Assembly: GCA_001858525.1 (NCBI GenBank)
Contig: LAPX01000007.1
Coordinates: forward strand, 452,038-516,037
Direction: 5' to 3'
From: Vampirovibrio chlorellavorus
GTDB lineage: Bacteria; Cyanobacteriota; Vampirovibrionia; Vampirovibrionales; Vampirovibrionaceae
Length of the DNA stretch: 64,000 nucleotides
A program made the translations under genes and the position numbers. How positions within the stretch are numbered: position 1 is the stretch's first letter; each line of letters opens with the position of its first letter. The notes under the pieces are model-generated. The model did no database searches and had not been told where the DNA came from. It saw nothing but the letters and a program-made list of their open reading frames with translations. Positions 42,202 through 50,200 of this stretch are shown here, one piece after another.

Positions 42202-42228
42202 GCAGCTTATCCCATTTGTTTTGCAGAA

Positions 42229-42579
42229 TTAATCCGGCTGACTTTTCAGCCAATTCATTCGTTCTGTATAAGGTTTAGTTTTCAAATAGCTACCTGAATC
42301 TTCAATACCAGTCAAATGATCATGACAATAGTAATATGAATTTGGTATTTTAAAGCACACTCGGTAAGTTGGGAAATCGCCTCCCAAGCTTTCCATAAAA
42401 TACGGCCCCCGAAACTGATACACTGGTACGTGATGCAGATCCGCATAGCGTACCAGTTTTTCCATAGCCACACCCGCTGCTTTGTCTTTGGTGTAATTCT
42501 CAGGGTTTTCATCGTCCCAAAAGTTAGCGCACCCTTGTAAAAATATAAACCCACTCAGCAGTAAAAAATATCTTTTCAT
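42229..42579 (-). CDS. small lipoprotein (tandem copy 1)
   Basis: This is the paralogue and upstream neighbour of the preceding lipoprotein gene, 116 residues. The signal MKRYFLLLSGFIFLQGC has the same lipobox. The start at 42579 has AAAGGAAG upstream; the open frame continues to 42675 but that part is not shared with the copy. The mature protein contains LVRYADLHHVPVYQFRGPYF and YRVCFKIPNSYYYCHDH. The conserved YADLHHVPVY block at similar DNA sequence suggests selection on this segment and a recent duplication. Location beside tRNA-Arg and low GC point to an acquired patch. Confidence 0.7.
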   Translation of the reverse strand: MKRYFLLLSGFIFLQGCANFWDDENPENYTKDKAAGVAMEKLVRYADLHHVPVYQFRGPYFMESLGGDFPTYRVCFKIPNSYYYCHDHLTGIEDSGSYLKTKPYTERMNWLKSQPD

Positions 42580-42690
42580 TATTTGACTTCCTTTACTCTC
42601 CGTGAAACCTATCTTCCCAACTTCGCATTCAATTGAACCGAATAAATTTTCGGTTTTGCAAATATCTGTATCCAATAATTAAGCCCCTAT

Positions 42691-42720
42691 AAAAAAGTCC
42701 GCGACCCAGCACGGACTTTT
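42691..42720 (-). terminator. intrinsic terminator of tRNA-Arg
   Basis: On the minus strand AAAAGTCCG-TGCTGGGTCG-CGGACTTTTTT forms a nine-base stem with a T-run immediately after the tRNA 3' end. Confidence 0.88.
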
Positions 42721-42796
42721 GGTGCCCCCGGAGCGACTCGAACGCCCGACACCTTCCTTAGGACGGAAGTGTTCTATCCAACTGAACTACGGAGGC
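42720..42796 (-). tRNA. tRNA-Arg (anticodon CCT), CCA encoded
   Basis: A full cloverleaf on the minus strand. The acceptor is GCCTCCG/CGGGGGC (one G-U), the D-stem GTTC/GAAC and the anticodon stem CTTCC/GGAAG with loop GTCCTAA (anticodon CCT). The T-arm is GGGCG-TTCGAGT-CGCTC, the discriminator is A and CCA is encoded. Its 3' side faces the AT-rich patch with the tandem lipoproteins. Confidence 0.95.
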
Positions 42797-42976
42797 AGCA
42801 AACAAAATCCTAGCACAAGGCCCGAAAGGGGCCAATGCCATTCCCAACCCACTCTATAACCCAACCTGGGCTACCAGTACCCTGCCAGGCTATCCAATAG
42901 GCAACAGGAACGAACGGCTTTAACATCAATAAAGCAGCCGCCATGAAAGCAACCGCCATGGGGAAGGGGGAACAGG

Positions 42977-43228
42977 ATGGGTCAGCCACGGGAAATTCGA
43001 GTGCTTCTGGATGAGGATACCGCCCAGTTTCTGGACAGGGCCAAAGGCACCCACGGCGACACTTCCGTAAGCCAGTTTATCAACAGCCTGCTGCGTCAGG
43101 AACGCTTTCGACAAGGCTTTCCGGCCTACGTTAAGCCACCCGAACCATTGAAACCTTCTGCAAGACCACAGGAAAAATGGATGCTAATGCGAAGTGGACT
43201 TTTGCCCCGTTCGCCCCGCCCCACCTGA
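42977..43228 (+). CDS. small ribbon-helix-helix-like protein
   Basis: This 83-residue protein has an N-terminal segment IRVLLDEDTAQFLDRAKGTHGDTSVSQFINSLLRQE. It fits the ribbon-helix-helix pattern: a short strand, a helix, a turn and a second helix. Such proteins bind DNA as dimers and often regulate operons or act as antitoxins. The C-terminal 40 residues are Pro/Arg/Lys-rich. A G-rich ribosome binding site (GGGGGA) precedes the ATG. It lies 246 bases upstream of fliJ in the same direction, so it could regulate the hook operon, but no toxin-like partner is next to it. Confidence 0.6.
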   Translation: MGQPREIRVLLDEDTAQFLDRAKGTHGDTSVSQFINSLLRQERFRQGFPAYVKPPEPLKPSARPQEKWMLMRSGLLPRSPRPT

Positions 43229-43474
43229 CAAACAGGCCTAAAACTCCCCGAATTTAAAATTCCTACACCCGGATGAGTTTGGCCGAAATAAACCACATGA
43301 ACGAGGAAATCAACATCTGGCATGCCCTATCTTGTGTAAAGAACGAGTCCCCTCCCCGGGGAAACGGTTCGAAGGGTGCGTGACGGATTACGGCTTTGTA
43401 CCACGTCCGCAAGCAGAAAGAGAAATCCACTTTTATAAACATCCATTCAAAAATATCGGATAGGAGATACGGTC

Positions 43475-43939
43475 ATCGCCCTCAAGCAATACCGTTTCAA
43501 GTTGCAGGCCGTTCTGGATTACCGGGCTGAACAGCTCAACATGATCCAGCAACAGGTGGCCGAGGCGGAGCATCAAAAGCTCCTGATTCAAAAGCGAATT
43601 CAAGCCTTTGATGACGTTATCGCTCAAGCCTTCAGCGACCAGCAGCAACAAATGGCCAGCGGCTCCCTGAATCCACTCCAGTTGCAACAATTCCCCAACT
43701 ATATCTGGAGCCTTAAACAAAGTCGCTTTCAAGAGACCCAGATCCTACAAGGTCAAGAACAAAAACTGACCCAACTGCGAGGCCTTCTGCAACAAGCCCT
43801 GATTAAAAAGAAATCTCTGGACACGTTGCGCGAAAAGGATTTTGTCAGGTACCAAAAAAGTATCGAAAAAGCCGAAGAAGAGTTCCTGGCAGAAATCGCC
43901 CTCACTCGGGCCTGTCGAAAGAACCCCGCCTTCTCCTAA
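43475..43939 (+). CDS. fliJ: FliJ-like flagellar export chaperone, apparent ATC start
   Basis: This coiled-coil protein of about 154 residues matches FliJ at its N-terminus (QYRFKLQAVLDYRAEQ) and in its Gln/Glu/Lys-rich helices. FliJ escorts export cargo to the FliHI ATPase. The only ATG/GTG/TTG start in frame is TTG 43502, inside the conserved motif and without a ribosome binding site. Translation from ATC at 43475 gives (M)ALKQYRFKLQAVLDYR, a normal FliJ start. It has AGGAG eight bases upstream (43462-43466), and the frame is closed by a stop at 43436. I therefore propose an ATC start; a sequencing error is the alternative. It is first in the fliJ-fliK-flgD-flgE series. Confidence 0.75.
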   Translation: MALKQYRFKLQAVLDYRAEQLNMIQQQVAEAEHQKLLIQKRIQAFDDVIAQAFSDQQQQMASGSLNPLQLQQFPNYIWSLKQSRFQETQILQGQEQKLTQLRGLLQQALIKKKSLDTLREKDFVRYQKSIEKAEEEFLAEIALTRACRKNPAFS

Positions 43940-43970
43940 TCACCAAAAGAGTCGCCATTACCACCCCAAA

Positions 43971-44033
43971 TAGCCAGTAAGCCCCTAATAGCCGTAAGAC
44001 CCTTAGCCATAAGCCCCCTATTAGCCATAAGCC
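43971..44033 (+). repeat. short degenerate tandem repeat before fliK
   Basis: Four imperfect copies of a unit of about 16-17 bases, (A)TAGCC(A/G)TAAGCCCC(T), lie between fliJ and fliK (starts near 43971, 43989, 44004 and 44021). The last copy runs into the fliK leader (AAGGTAAAG). It looks like a minisatellite; any effect on fliK translation is speculative. Confidence 0.55.
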
Positions 44034-44049
44034 AAGGTAAAGCGTTTCT

Positions 44050-46098
44050 ATGCCCAGCCCACTTGATTTCATCCAAACCCTGTCTCAAAAAGTTCTAGCT
44101 GGCTCCAAAAATGAATTGGGCGCCAAATCCAGCATTGATGAAAGCAACAGCCCCAAGGCCGACGCATTTTCCAGCGCCTTTAATCAGGCCCTGCGCACCA
44201 AACTGAACAAAGCAGAAAAATCCAGTCCCAACCGCACTGAGAAAGCGGCAGACGCTGCCAACAAACCGACCGTCGAACGGACCATCGAAAAAACCACGGC
44301 CAATAAACCCGATCAAAAAGACAACATCGACCCAAAAACGGACAAGACCAACAAAAAGGCTGAAGAAGAAACCACGGTTGAAATCGCCATGGCCGAGGGA
44401 TTGACCACCCAACAGCCCCTGTCCAACGAACCAGAGCCGTCTTCAGAAGACGCCGGGTTCTCAAGCATTCAAACCGAAGAATCCTCCACCGTCGGTGAAC
44501 CCGAAGGAAAAACAAAACTGGAGGAAAAGACGGAACTTACCGAAGCCACCACACCACTGGCGCAGTCCGTCAGTTTCAGCACCCTGTCCTCAGAAGCCCT
44601 CATCATGATGGGCCTGCCCGCGGAATTTCAGGTACAAAACACCCAGAACAGTTTCACACCGACTACTAACGCAGACCCAGACGGTTCCCCGCAAAGCATC
44701 ATGGACATTGAAGCCAGCAACCTGCCCACAGACCTCAGCGCTCCGCTGAATAATGCAATGAACCTCATTCAAACCAACTTCGGGCTGCCTCAACCGCTGC
44801 CTATCCCTGGAAATAACCAAGGCCCCGGCTTTGAAGAAGCCTTGCAATCCGCCCTGCCGGATTTGACCCAAACCCAGGTTGAGAACTTGGCACCATCGAA
44901 CGCCACCACCGAAATCCCGTTAGAGGCTCTGGAACTCCCCAATGGGCCAGACCCCAATGAATTCAACCCCATGTTAAACCAAACCAACCTGCCCAATAAC
45001 TTCCTCACCCCGAACACGCCTCAAAACACCACAACACAAATTATCGAAACCACTACCTCACCCCTCACCACATCGTTACCGGAAATGGCACAAAACACAC
45101 CGGAACTGGCCACCGCCTTCAGCTTGCCGACTCAGGAAATAGCGCCAGCAGGGCAAGGGTTGCCAGACCCATTCAGCCTGTCTTCCCCGGAAATGGCAGA
45201 AGAAGCGCTGGCCGTCTCTACTCCCCTGGGCAGCCGCCCCAAGGAAAACGCCGCCAGCACCAAGCCCCCAATGGACGAACTGCTCAAACCGATCACCGAC
45301 TTGCAACAATCCCTCAGCGCCCTGAACGGAGAGATTGAAAGCATGACCCAAGGTCCGGACCCGGATCTGGAAAGCTCGGAAGCGTTTTCAGAAGAATCTT
45401 TGCCAGACCGTTCAGAGCAGGCTGGCAGCAGCAGCGATCCATTGGCACCCATGCCTTTTTCAGCCAATCTAGCAGCCCCCGCTGGCATTGCCGAAAACAC
45501 GGCAGCCAACGCCTCTGGCAAACTGCCGCAATTTGCCTCACTGACCCAAAACCCGGTGGATCAAGTGGTGGATGGCACCGTTTACAGCGTTAAAAACGGG
45601 CACAAAGAACTGATTTTAAAAATCAACCCGGATAATTTGGGCGAAGTGCGCATTCGGTTGACCAGCCATGGCAACAACGAAATGAGTGCCCGGCTGATTG
45701 CCAGCACCAATGAAGGCCACGAACTGCTGAAAACACAGGCCGAAACCCTCAAAGCCTCACTGGAGGCCCAGGGAATACGCATTGATAAACTCAGCGTGAT
45801 GCTGGCCGGACAGACCGACAACGGGGCCAATCCCAATAAACAAGATCAGGCCTCCGATTTCCAGCAACAATCATCCAATCAATCTCAGACCCAGCAACAA
45901 GCATTCCAGCAATCAAATCAGTCATTTAACCCGTTTTTCCAAGCCAATAACGGGGCATACCAAAATAAACAGGGATTTGCCCAAAGCCCCGGCAGCATGA
46001 ACAACGGAACCGGTCACGGCACTGAAGAGAGCAGCAGCCGATCGGCTGAGCCCGTGAGTCGGCGGAATGACGACGGCCATGTGAGTGTCTTGGCCTAA
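44050..46098 (+). CDS. fliK: flagellar hook-length control protein FliK
   Basis: This 682-residue ruler protein has a long, Thr/Pro/Glu/Asn-rich, low-complexity N-terminal region (1-500), probably unfolded as expected. The conserved C-terminal Flg_hook domain follows near 515-600: ELILKINPDNLGEVRIRL followed by ETLKASLEAQGIRIDKLSVML. A Gln/Ser/Asn-rich tail ends it. FliK is exported during hook growth and switches the export apparatus from hook to filament subunits. The length is above average and the low-complexity region is where lineage variation is expected. It lies between fliJ and flgD, the standard order. Confidence 0.85.
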   Translation: MPSPLDFIQTLSQKVLAGSKNELGAKSSIDESNSPKADAFSSAFNQALRTKLNKAEKSSPNRTEKAADAANKPTVERTIEKTTANKPDQKDNIDPKTDKTNKKAEEETTVEIAMAEGLTTQQPLSNEPEPSSEDAGFSSIQTEESSTVGEPEGKTKLEEKTELTEATTPLAQSVSFSTLSSEALIMMGLPAEFQVQNTQNSFTPTTNADPDGSPQSIMDIEASNLPTDLSAPLNNAMNLIQTNFGLPQPLPIPGNNQGPGFEEALQSALPDLTQTQVENLAPSNATTEIPLEALELPNGPDPNEFNPMLNQTNLPNNFLTPNTPQNTTTQIIETTTSPLTTSLPEMAQNTPELATAFSLPTQEIAPAGQGLPDPFSLSSPEMAEEALAVSTPLGSRPKENAASTKPPMDELLKPITDLQQSLSALNGEIESMTQGPDPDLESSEAFSEESLPDRSEQAGSSSDPLAPMPFSANLAAPAGIAENTAANASGKLPQFASLTQNPVDQVVDGTVYSVKNGHKELILKINPDNLGEVRIRLTSHGNNEMSARLIASTNEGHELLKTQAETLKASLEAQGIRIDKLSVMLAGQTDNGANPNKQDQASDFQQQSSNQSQTQQQAFQQSNQSFNPFFQANNGAYQNKQGFAQSPGSMNNGTGHGTEESSSRSAEPVSRRNDDGHVSVLA

Positions 46099-46137
46099 CC
46101 CTCAAATCCATCCGGGAAGCCCCAAAGGAGAGAACCG

Positions 46138-46632
46138 ATGAGTAATTACGATACCCTCATCCAGATGCAAAACAATACCAACCAGGTGCAATACCAAGCC
46201 AGTCGTAAAAACCTGGGCAGCGGCAAACTGGATCGGGAAGGGTTTATCCGGCTCATTATGGCCCAATTGCAGTATCAAGATCCCACGGAGCCCAAGGGCA
46301 ACGCAGAAATGCTCAGCCAACAACTCCAACTGGAACAGGCTGATCAGATGAAGGAAATTGTCAGCGCCACCAAGTTCTCCCAGGCAGGCAGCATGGTGGG
46401 CAAGCAAGCCACCCTGATGGACGCTCGGTGGGACTTTACCAATAAAACCACGGGCACCCCGGAGTGGGATTACCAGACCAATCAACCCAAAACCGTCACC
46501 GGGGTAATCGAAGCCGTACAATTCGACGCTCAGCTGGGCAAAGCCCTGGTTCGCATTAATGGCAATTACTACGACGCGGATGCCATACAGCAACTGTCAG
46601 TGCCCCAACCTGCCACGACCAACCCAGGCTAA
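46138..46632 (+). CDS. flgD: flagellar hook capping protein FlgD
   Basis: This 164-residue scaffold caps the growing hook. The conserved N-terminus GKLDREGFIRLIMAQLQYQDPTEPKGNAEMLSQQLQLEQ is diagnostic of FlgD. The protein is short; it lacks the full-length Ig-like C-terminal domain of E. coli FlgD, ending with a small SH3-like segment (VTGVIEAVQFDAQLGKALVRINGNYYDADAIQQL). AAAGGAG precedes the ATG. It is followed by flgE after about 130 bases and preceded by fliK. Confidence 0.92.
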   Translation: MSNYDTLIQMQNNTNQVQYQASRKNLGSGKLDREGFIRLIMAQLQYQDPTEPKGNAEMLSQQLQLEQADQMKEIVSATKFSQAGSMVGKQATLMDARWDFTNKTTGTPEWDYQTNQPKTVTGVIEAVQFDAQLGKALVRINGNYYDADAIQQLSVPQPATTNPG

Positions 46633-46765
46633 AAACAGGCCATTTCCTACCCAAAAAGGAGCGTTGATCCGCTCATTCCCAGTCATCCGTGTTCATCAGT
46701 CCTGACCGATCCAGTTTTTTAAGAGTTTGAAAGAGATTAAAGAGAGATAACGTGGAGGAAACCTT

Positions 46766-47989
46766 ATGAGTCAAGGTATGTTTACCGCTGTATCCGGGAT
46801 TCGGGCCAACCAAACCCGATTGAACGTGATTTCCAACAACGTGGCCAACGTCAACACACTGGGGTTCAAATCCAGCTCCGCCAACTTTGCCATAGTATTT
46901 GTCAGCACCCTGAGCGGCGGTACAGCCCCCAATGGCGTATTGGGTGGTACCAACCCCCGACAAATCGGGAACGGCGCACTGGTTTCTGAGATCGCCTCCA
47001 ACTTTAGCCAGGGCGGTACCCAATTTACCGGAAGAAACACCGATTTAAGCATCAATGGCGATGGCTTCTTCGCCGTTGAGCGAGTTGACACCAACAACGG
47101 TAACAACTCCACCGATTATTACCTGACCCGGGCCGGTAACTTTACCCTGGATTCTACCGGAAACCTGGTCACCGCCTCCGGTAACCGCCTCCGCGGCAGC
47201 TCACAAATTTCCGGTAGCGGCACTGCCACACTGGGCCGTATCCAGGTGCCTACCGAATTTCAGATCACCAAAGAAGTCGATGTCAACGGTAGCATTCAAA
47301 ACGTCTTCTACTCGCCCACCGGCAGAAGTGCGGCTGACATTGCCACTGATTATGCAGCTTCTGCCTTTGGTGCTCCCCCCGCCGGGAACTCTTTAAGCAC
47401 GGTGACCGTTCAGTTGCGTAGCTTCAGCGTGGGCACCGATGGTTCCATTACCGCCACCTACTCCAACGGCGACCAAATCAGTGTCAGAACAGACTCTGCC
47501 AGTGTGGTTACAGCAAACGCGGCCGGTGATCCAACCCTGGTTCGTCGGGAAATCGTGCACCGCCCCTATGAGGGTGGTACATACCCGGCCACTACCTACT
47601 CTGCCAGCGATAACGCTTACGGTGGACAGGTAGCACAGGCGACCGGTCAAGAGGTATTTACCAGCGGCGTGAGCCCCACCCCTGCCGGTGTAAACCCAAT
47701 GGAAGGGATGCAGCTGCAGTTACAAACGGCCAGTGTCATTAACCCCGCCGGTCTTCTGTACGATGGAAATAATAACTTCCTGCAAAGCGCCAACAGCGGT
47801 CAAACTCAGTTTGGCGTGGCGGGTAGCGGTTCACGCGGAAACATCAACGCAGGCGCCCTGGAATCCTCCAACGTGGATCTGGCCGGTGAGTTCACCAACA
47901 TGATCATCTCGCAACGTGGTTTGGAGGCCGCCAGTAAAGTAGTGCGTACCCAAAGCGAAGTGATGCAGACCATTATCCAGATCATCTAA
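46766..47989 (+). CDS. flgE: flagellar hook protein FlgE (hook/rod family)
   Basis: This 407-residue structural protein has the N-terminal flagellar rod/hook motif MFTAVSGIRANQTRLNVISNNVANVNTLGFKSSSA and the matching C-terminal ESSNVDLAGEFTNMIISQRGLEAASKVVRTQSEVMQ. These two helices form the coiled-coil core of the tube. The middle, INGDGFFAVERV ... LTRAGNFTLDSTGNLVT, is typical of FlgE, FlgF and FlgG. The position after flgD favours FlgE. GGAGG precedes the ATG. It ends in a good terminator, closing the operon. Confidence 0.9.
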   Translation: MSQGMFTAVSGIRANQTRLNVISNNVANVNTLGFKSSSANFAIVFVSTLSGGTAPNGVLGGTNPRQIGNGALVSEIASNFSQGGTQFTGRNTDLSINGDGFFAVERVDTNNGNNSTDYYLTRAGNFTLDSTGNLVTASGNRLRGSSQISGSGTATLGRIQVPTEFQITKEVDVNGSIQNVFYSPTGRSAADIATDYAASAFGAPPAGNSLSTVTVQLRSFSVGTDGSITATYSNGDQISVRTDSASVVTANAAGDPTLVRREIVHRPYEGGTYPATTYSASDNAYGGQVAQATGQEVFTSGVSPTPAGVNPMEGMQLQLQTASVINPAGLLYDGNNNFLQSANSGQTQFGVAGSGSRGNINAGALESSNVDLAGEFTNMIISQRGLEAASKVVRTQSEVMQTIIQII

Positions 47990-48024
47990 TTTTTCAGTTA
48001 AATCCACTCTTCCTTGAACCAATC

Positions 48025-48055
48025 CCGCAAGTTATACAACTTGCGGTTTTCTTTT
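48025..48055 (+). terminator. intrinsic terminator of the hook operon
   Basis: CCGCAAGTT-ATAC-AACTTGCGG is a perfect nine-base stem followed by TTTTCTTTT, 35 bases after the flgE stop. Confidence 0.9.
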
Positions 48056-48079
48056 GGGCCAGCTCAAGGCCCACTGGCA

Positions 48080-48104
48080 TTCAGATAAGGCAGCCTTACC
48101 TGAA
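48080..48104. repeat. 25-base palindrome with AGGCAGCCT centre
   Basis: TTCAGATAAGGC-A-GCCTTACCTGAA is an inverted repeat with one mismatch around a central A, immediately after the CPBP stop. Its AGGCAGCCT centre is shared with the palindrome at 63147-63163. There is no T-run on either side. Confidence 0.5.
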
Positions 48105-48866
48105 TTAATGCGAACCGGACAGCATTAAAACAGTGGCCAGCATATTATTAAACCAATGGGCCGCCATGCCCGGAATGAGGGATCGGGTGCGCTCCCGCCA
48201 AAGGGCAAAGCAGAGGCCCAACACCACCACATGGGTCAAGGCTTTTACGCTGTTGAGATAACTGCCATGAAACAGCATAAAAATCAGGCTGGTGTAAAAG
48301 ATCGATCCCACCCGGCCCCAACGTTGATGCAAGGTGGATTGCACCAGCCCCCTGAAAATCAACTCTTCCAGAAAAGGGGCCGTAAAAACAGCAAAAAGCG
48401 ACATAGCCCAGATCTGGGAACCGGAAAAATGGGCATAGGGATCGGCCCCCAGATTCAGCCCCGGCCACCAGGTTCCCACAGCCACCCAAAAGAGGCTTAA
48501 TGCCAGCGTCAAGCCGCTACTCAGTAAAATCAGCAACATGGTTTCCCATTGGTAATACTGCCGGGGTCGGGTCAGGGAAAGCCCCAGGTAATGATGCAAA
48601 CGCCCATACTTCCAGTGCAGCACCCCAAAAATCATCAGCCAGGTGAGCAAGGTCACCACTTGCTCCAGCACCATTTGACGCACCGGCCCCATAAAAGGAT
48701 CAATCAGCAGCAACACATTGGACAGTAGCAGGGGGACCAAAATATACCCAGACAAAAGACACACGCACACCGTATATAAATCCCAGGGGGGCAAGTCATT
48801 AGAAGGCCCCTTGGACAGCACAGAGACTTCCGTGGTGGCAGGAGCCACCGACTTAATGGGGGACAT
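48105..48866 (-). CDS. CPBP-family intramembrane glutamic protease
   Basis: This 253-residue polytopic protein has about seven membrane helices. The CPBP/Abi signature is visible: motif 1 EELIFRGLVQSTL (catalytic Glu pair and Arg), motif 2 FMLFHGSYLNSV (His), and a late AHWFNN with the second His. Members cleave within the membrane, as Rce1 does for prenylated proteins; in bacteria, substrates and roles in maturation or bacteriocin immunity are mostly unknown. Start ATG 48866 without a strong ribosome binding site. It is convergent with flgE and divergent from the MCE gene, whose ATG lies 27 bases away. Confidence 0.88.
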   Translation of the reverse strand: MSPIKSVAPATTEVSVLSKGPSNDLPPWDLYTVCVCLLSGYILVPLLLSNVLLLIDPFMGPVRQMVLEQVVTLLTWLMIFGVLHWKYGRLHHYLGLSLTRPRQYYQWETMLLILLSSGLTLALSLFWVAVGTWWPGLNLGADPYAHFSGSQIWAMSLFAVFTAPFLEELIFRGLVQSTLHQRWGRVGSIFYTSLIFMLFHGSYLNSVKALTHVVVLGLCFALWRERTRSLIPGMAAHWFNNMLATVLMLSGSH

Positions 48867-48892
48867 GGGCGCTGACTTTTCTCTGCTCAGGT

Positions 48893-50167
48893 ATGGTGTT
48901 GTATCCTAGTGTCATGAAGATCAATCGTTTCCTAAAATCCATCAACCAAAAAGTGCCCCTGGATAGGGCTATTATATCAGACCTGCTGCTATGGACCCTG
49001 ATGGCCGCGTTGCTGATTTACGGCCTGTATATAGTGGCCATTGTCGTGCCCGCCAAACGTGGGCAAACCATTCATCTGGAATTTTTAAACGCCAACGAAA
49101 TCAGCCGGGGCGCCCCGGTTCGCTTAATGGGCACAGACATTGGCTTTGTGGATAACATTCGTATTGAGCAAGATCACGTGGATGTGACCATCCAAACCGA
49201 CCCAGACGCCATCCGAATCCCCTCTGGCTCAGTTTTTACGGTGCTGTTTACCGGGCTGGGCGGCGCCAAAAGTATTGAGGTCACCCTGCCCAACAGCCCC
49301 GTGTCCGACGAGGATGGCAAACCGGTTTACCGAATCAAAGAACCCATCAGTATGCGAGATACCCTGAATGCCAGCCTGGACAGCGTGCAGGCCTTACAAA
49401 AAGGGTCTGAAAATATTTCAGACTTTTTTGGCAAACGAAAGCCCGTGGAAGAACTGCAATTTAATATTCAGGAAGCGCTGGAGATGTCCACAGTGGCAAC
49501 CCGAAACACAACCAGCCTGAATCAGGCCTTGGGCAGCTTGCAAAAAGACGTGAATACTTACACACAAGAAGGTATTCAAACTTTTCAGACCTTTAACGAA
49601 GGCGCCAACAAGGTCAATGCAGTTACCCGACCCAGCCAACTGAGACCATTGCTGTCATCGATCAACCACGATCTCGACCATTTTCATCAGGCGTTTGTCA
49701 GCGAAGGCAAATTGGCACATCAAATGACCCATCGCCTGCACCGGTTCAATCAGCGAGTGACCCAGTTCAACACCCGCATGACTCACTTTGGACAGAGCAT
49801 TCTGCGCAAGCCATTGCCCCAGTGGCTGAGTGATATTGAGCGGGGCCAGCAAACCATAGACGGGGTACTGGATGGACTGGAGCGGACCTTCCCCCCCGGA
49901 AAAACCTGGAACCTGCAACCCGCCCGACTCAAAGTACAACGGATCAACCAGACCTTAATCCGGTGGCAAAAAACCGCTGATTACCTGATGCAAAAAGGCA
50001 TTTTAAAACCCGATGCCTCCCAAGGGCAGGGCGGTTCCAGTCAGTTAATTCCCCCGGTGCGTCACAGTATGGCAACGCCTCCCAAACCGGAGACAGTGCC
50101 CACCACGGCCCTGGATGCCACTTTTTGGCAGCCAGTATGGGAGCTCATTACCTTCTTTTTTTCGTAG
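48893..50167 (+). CDS. MCE/MlaD-family lipid transport protein
   Basis: This 424-residue protein has one N-terminal membrane helix (LLWTLMAALLIYGLYIVAIVV, about 32-52) and one MCE domain directly after it. The domain carries IHLEFLNANEISRGAPVRLMGTDIGFVDNIRI, then VTIQTDPDAIRIPSGSVFTVLFTGLGGAKSIEVT. A long helical region (160-370) with coiled-coil character follows. MCE proteins form hexameric channels or tunnels that move lipids between membranes with an MlaE/MlaF ABC transporter, which is not in this window. The start may be ATG 48893 or ATG 48914 (MKINRFL). Together with the GT9 and TonB genes it implies a diderm envelope. Confidence 0.85.
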   Translation: MVLYPSVMKINRFLKSINQKVPLDRAIISDLLLWTLMAALLIYGLYIVAIVVPAKRGQTIHLEFLNANEISRGAPVRLMGTDIGFVDNIRIEQDHVDVTIQTDPDAIRIPSGSVFTVLFTGLGGAKSIEVTLPNSPVSDEDGKPVYRIKEPISMRDTLNASLDSVQALQKGSENISDFFGKRKPVEELQFNIQEALEMSTVATRNTTSLNQALGSLQKDVNTYTQEGIQTFQTFNEGANKVNAVTRPSQLRPLLSSINHDLDHFHQAFVSEGKLAHQMTHRLHRFNQRVTQFNTRMTHFGQSILRKPLPQWLSDIERGQQTIDGVLDGLERTFPPGKTWNLQPARLKVQRINQTLIRWQKTADYLMQKGILKPDASQGQGGSSQLIPPVRHSMATPPKPETVPTTALDATFWQPVWELITFFFS

Positions 50168-50200
50168 GGCTTCTTTTTTTATCTTATCTTTTCTGGGGGC

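Noticed and set aside
43273..43383. 36-residue frame before fliJ starting MSLAEINHMNEE
   Set aside because: No ribosome binding site or family resemblance; it lies in a gap where the hook-operon promoter is expected.
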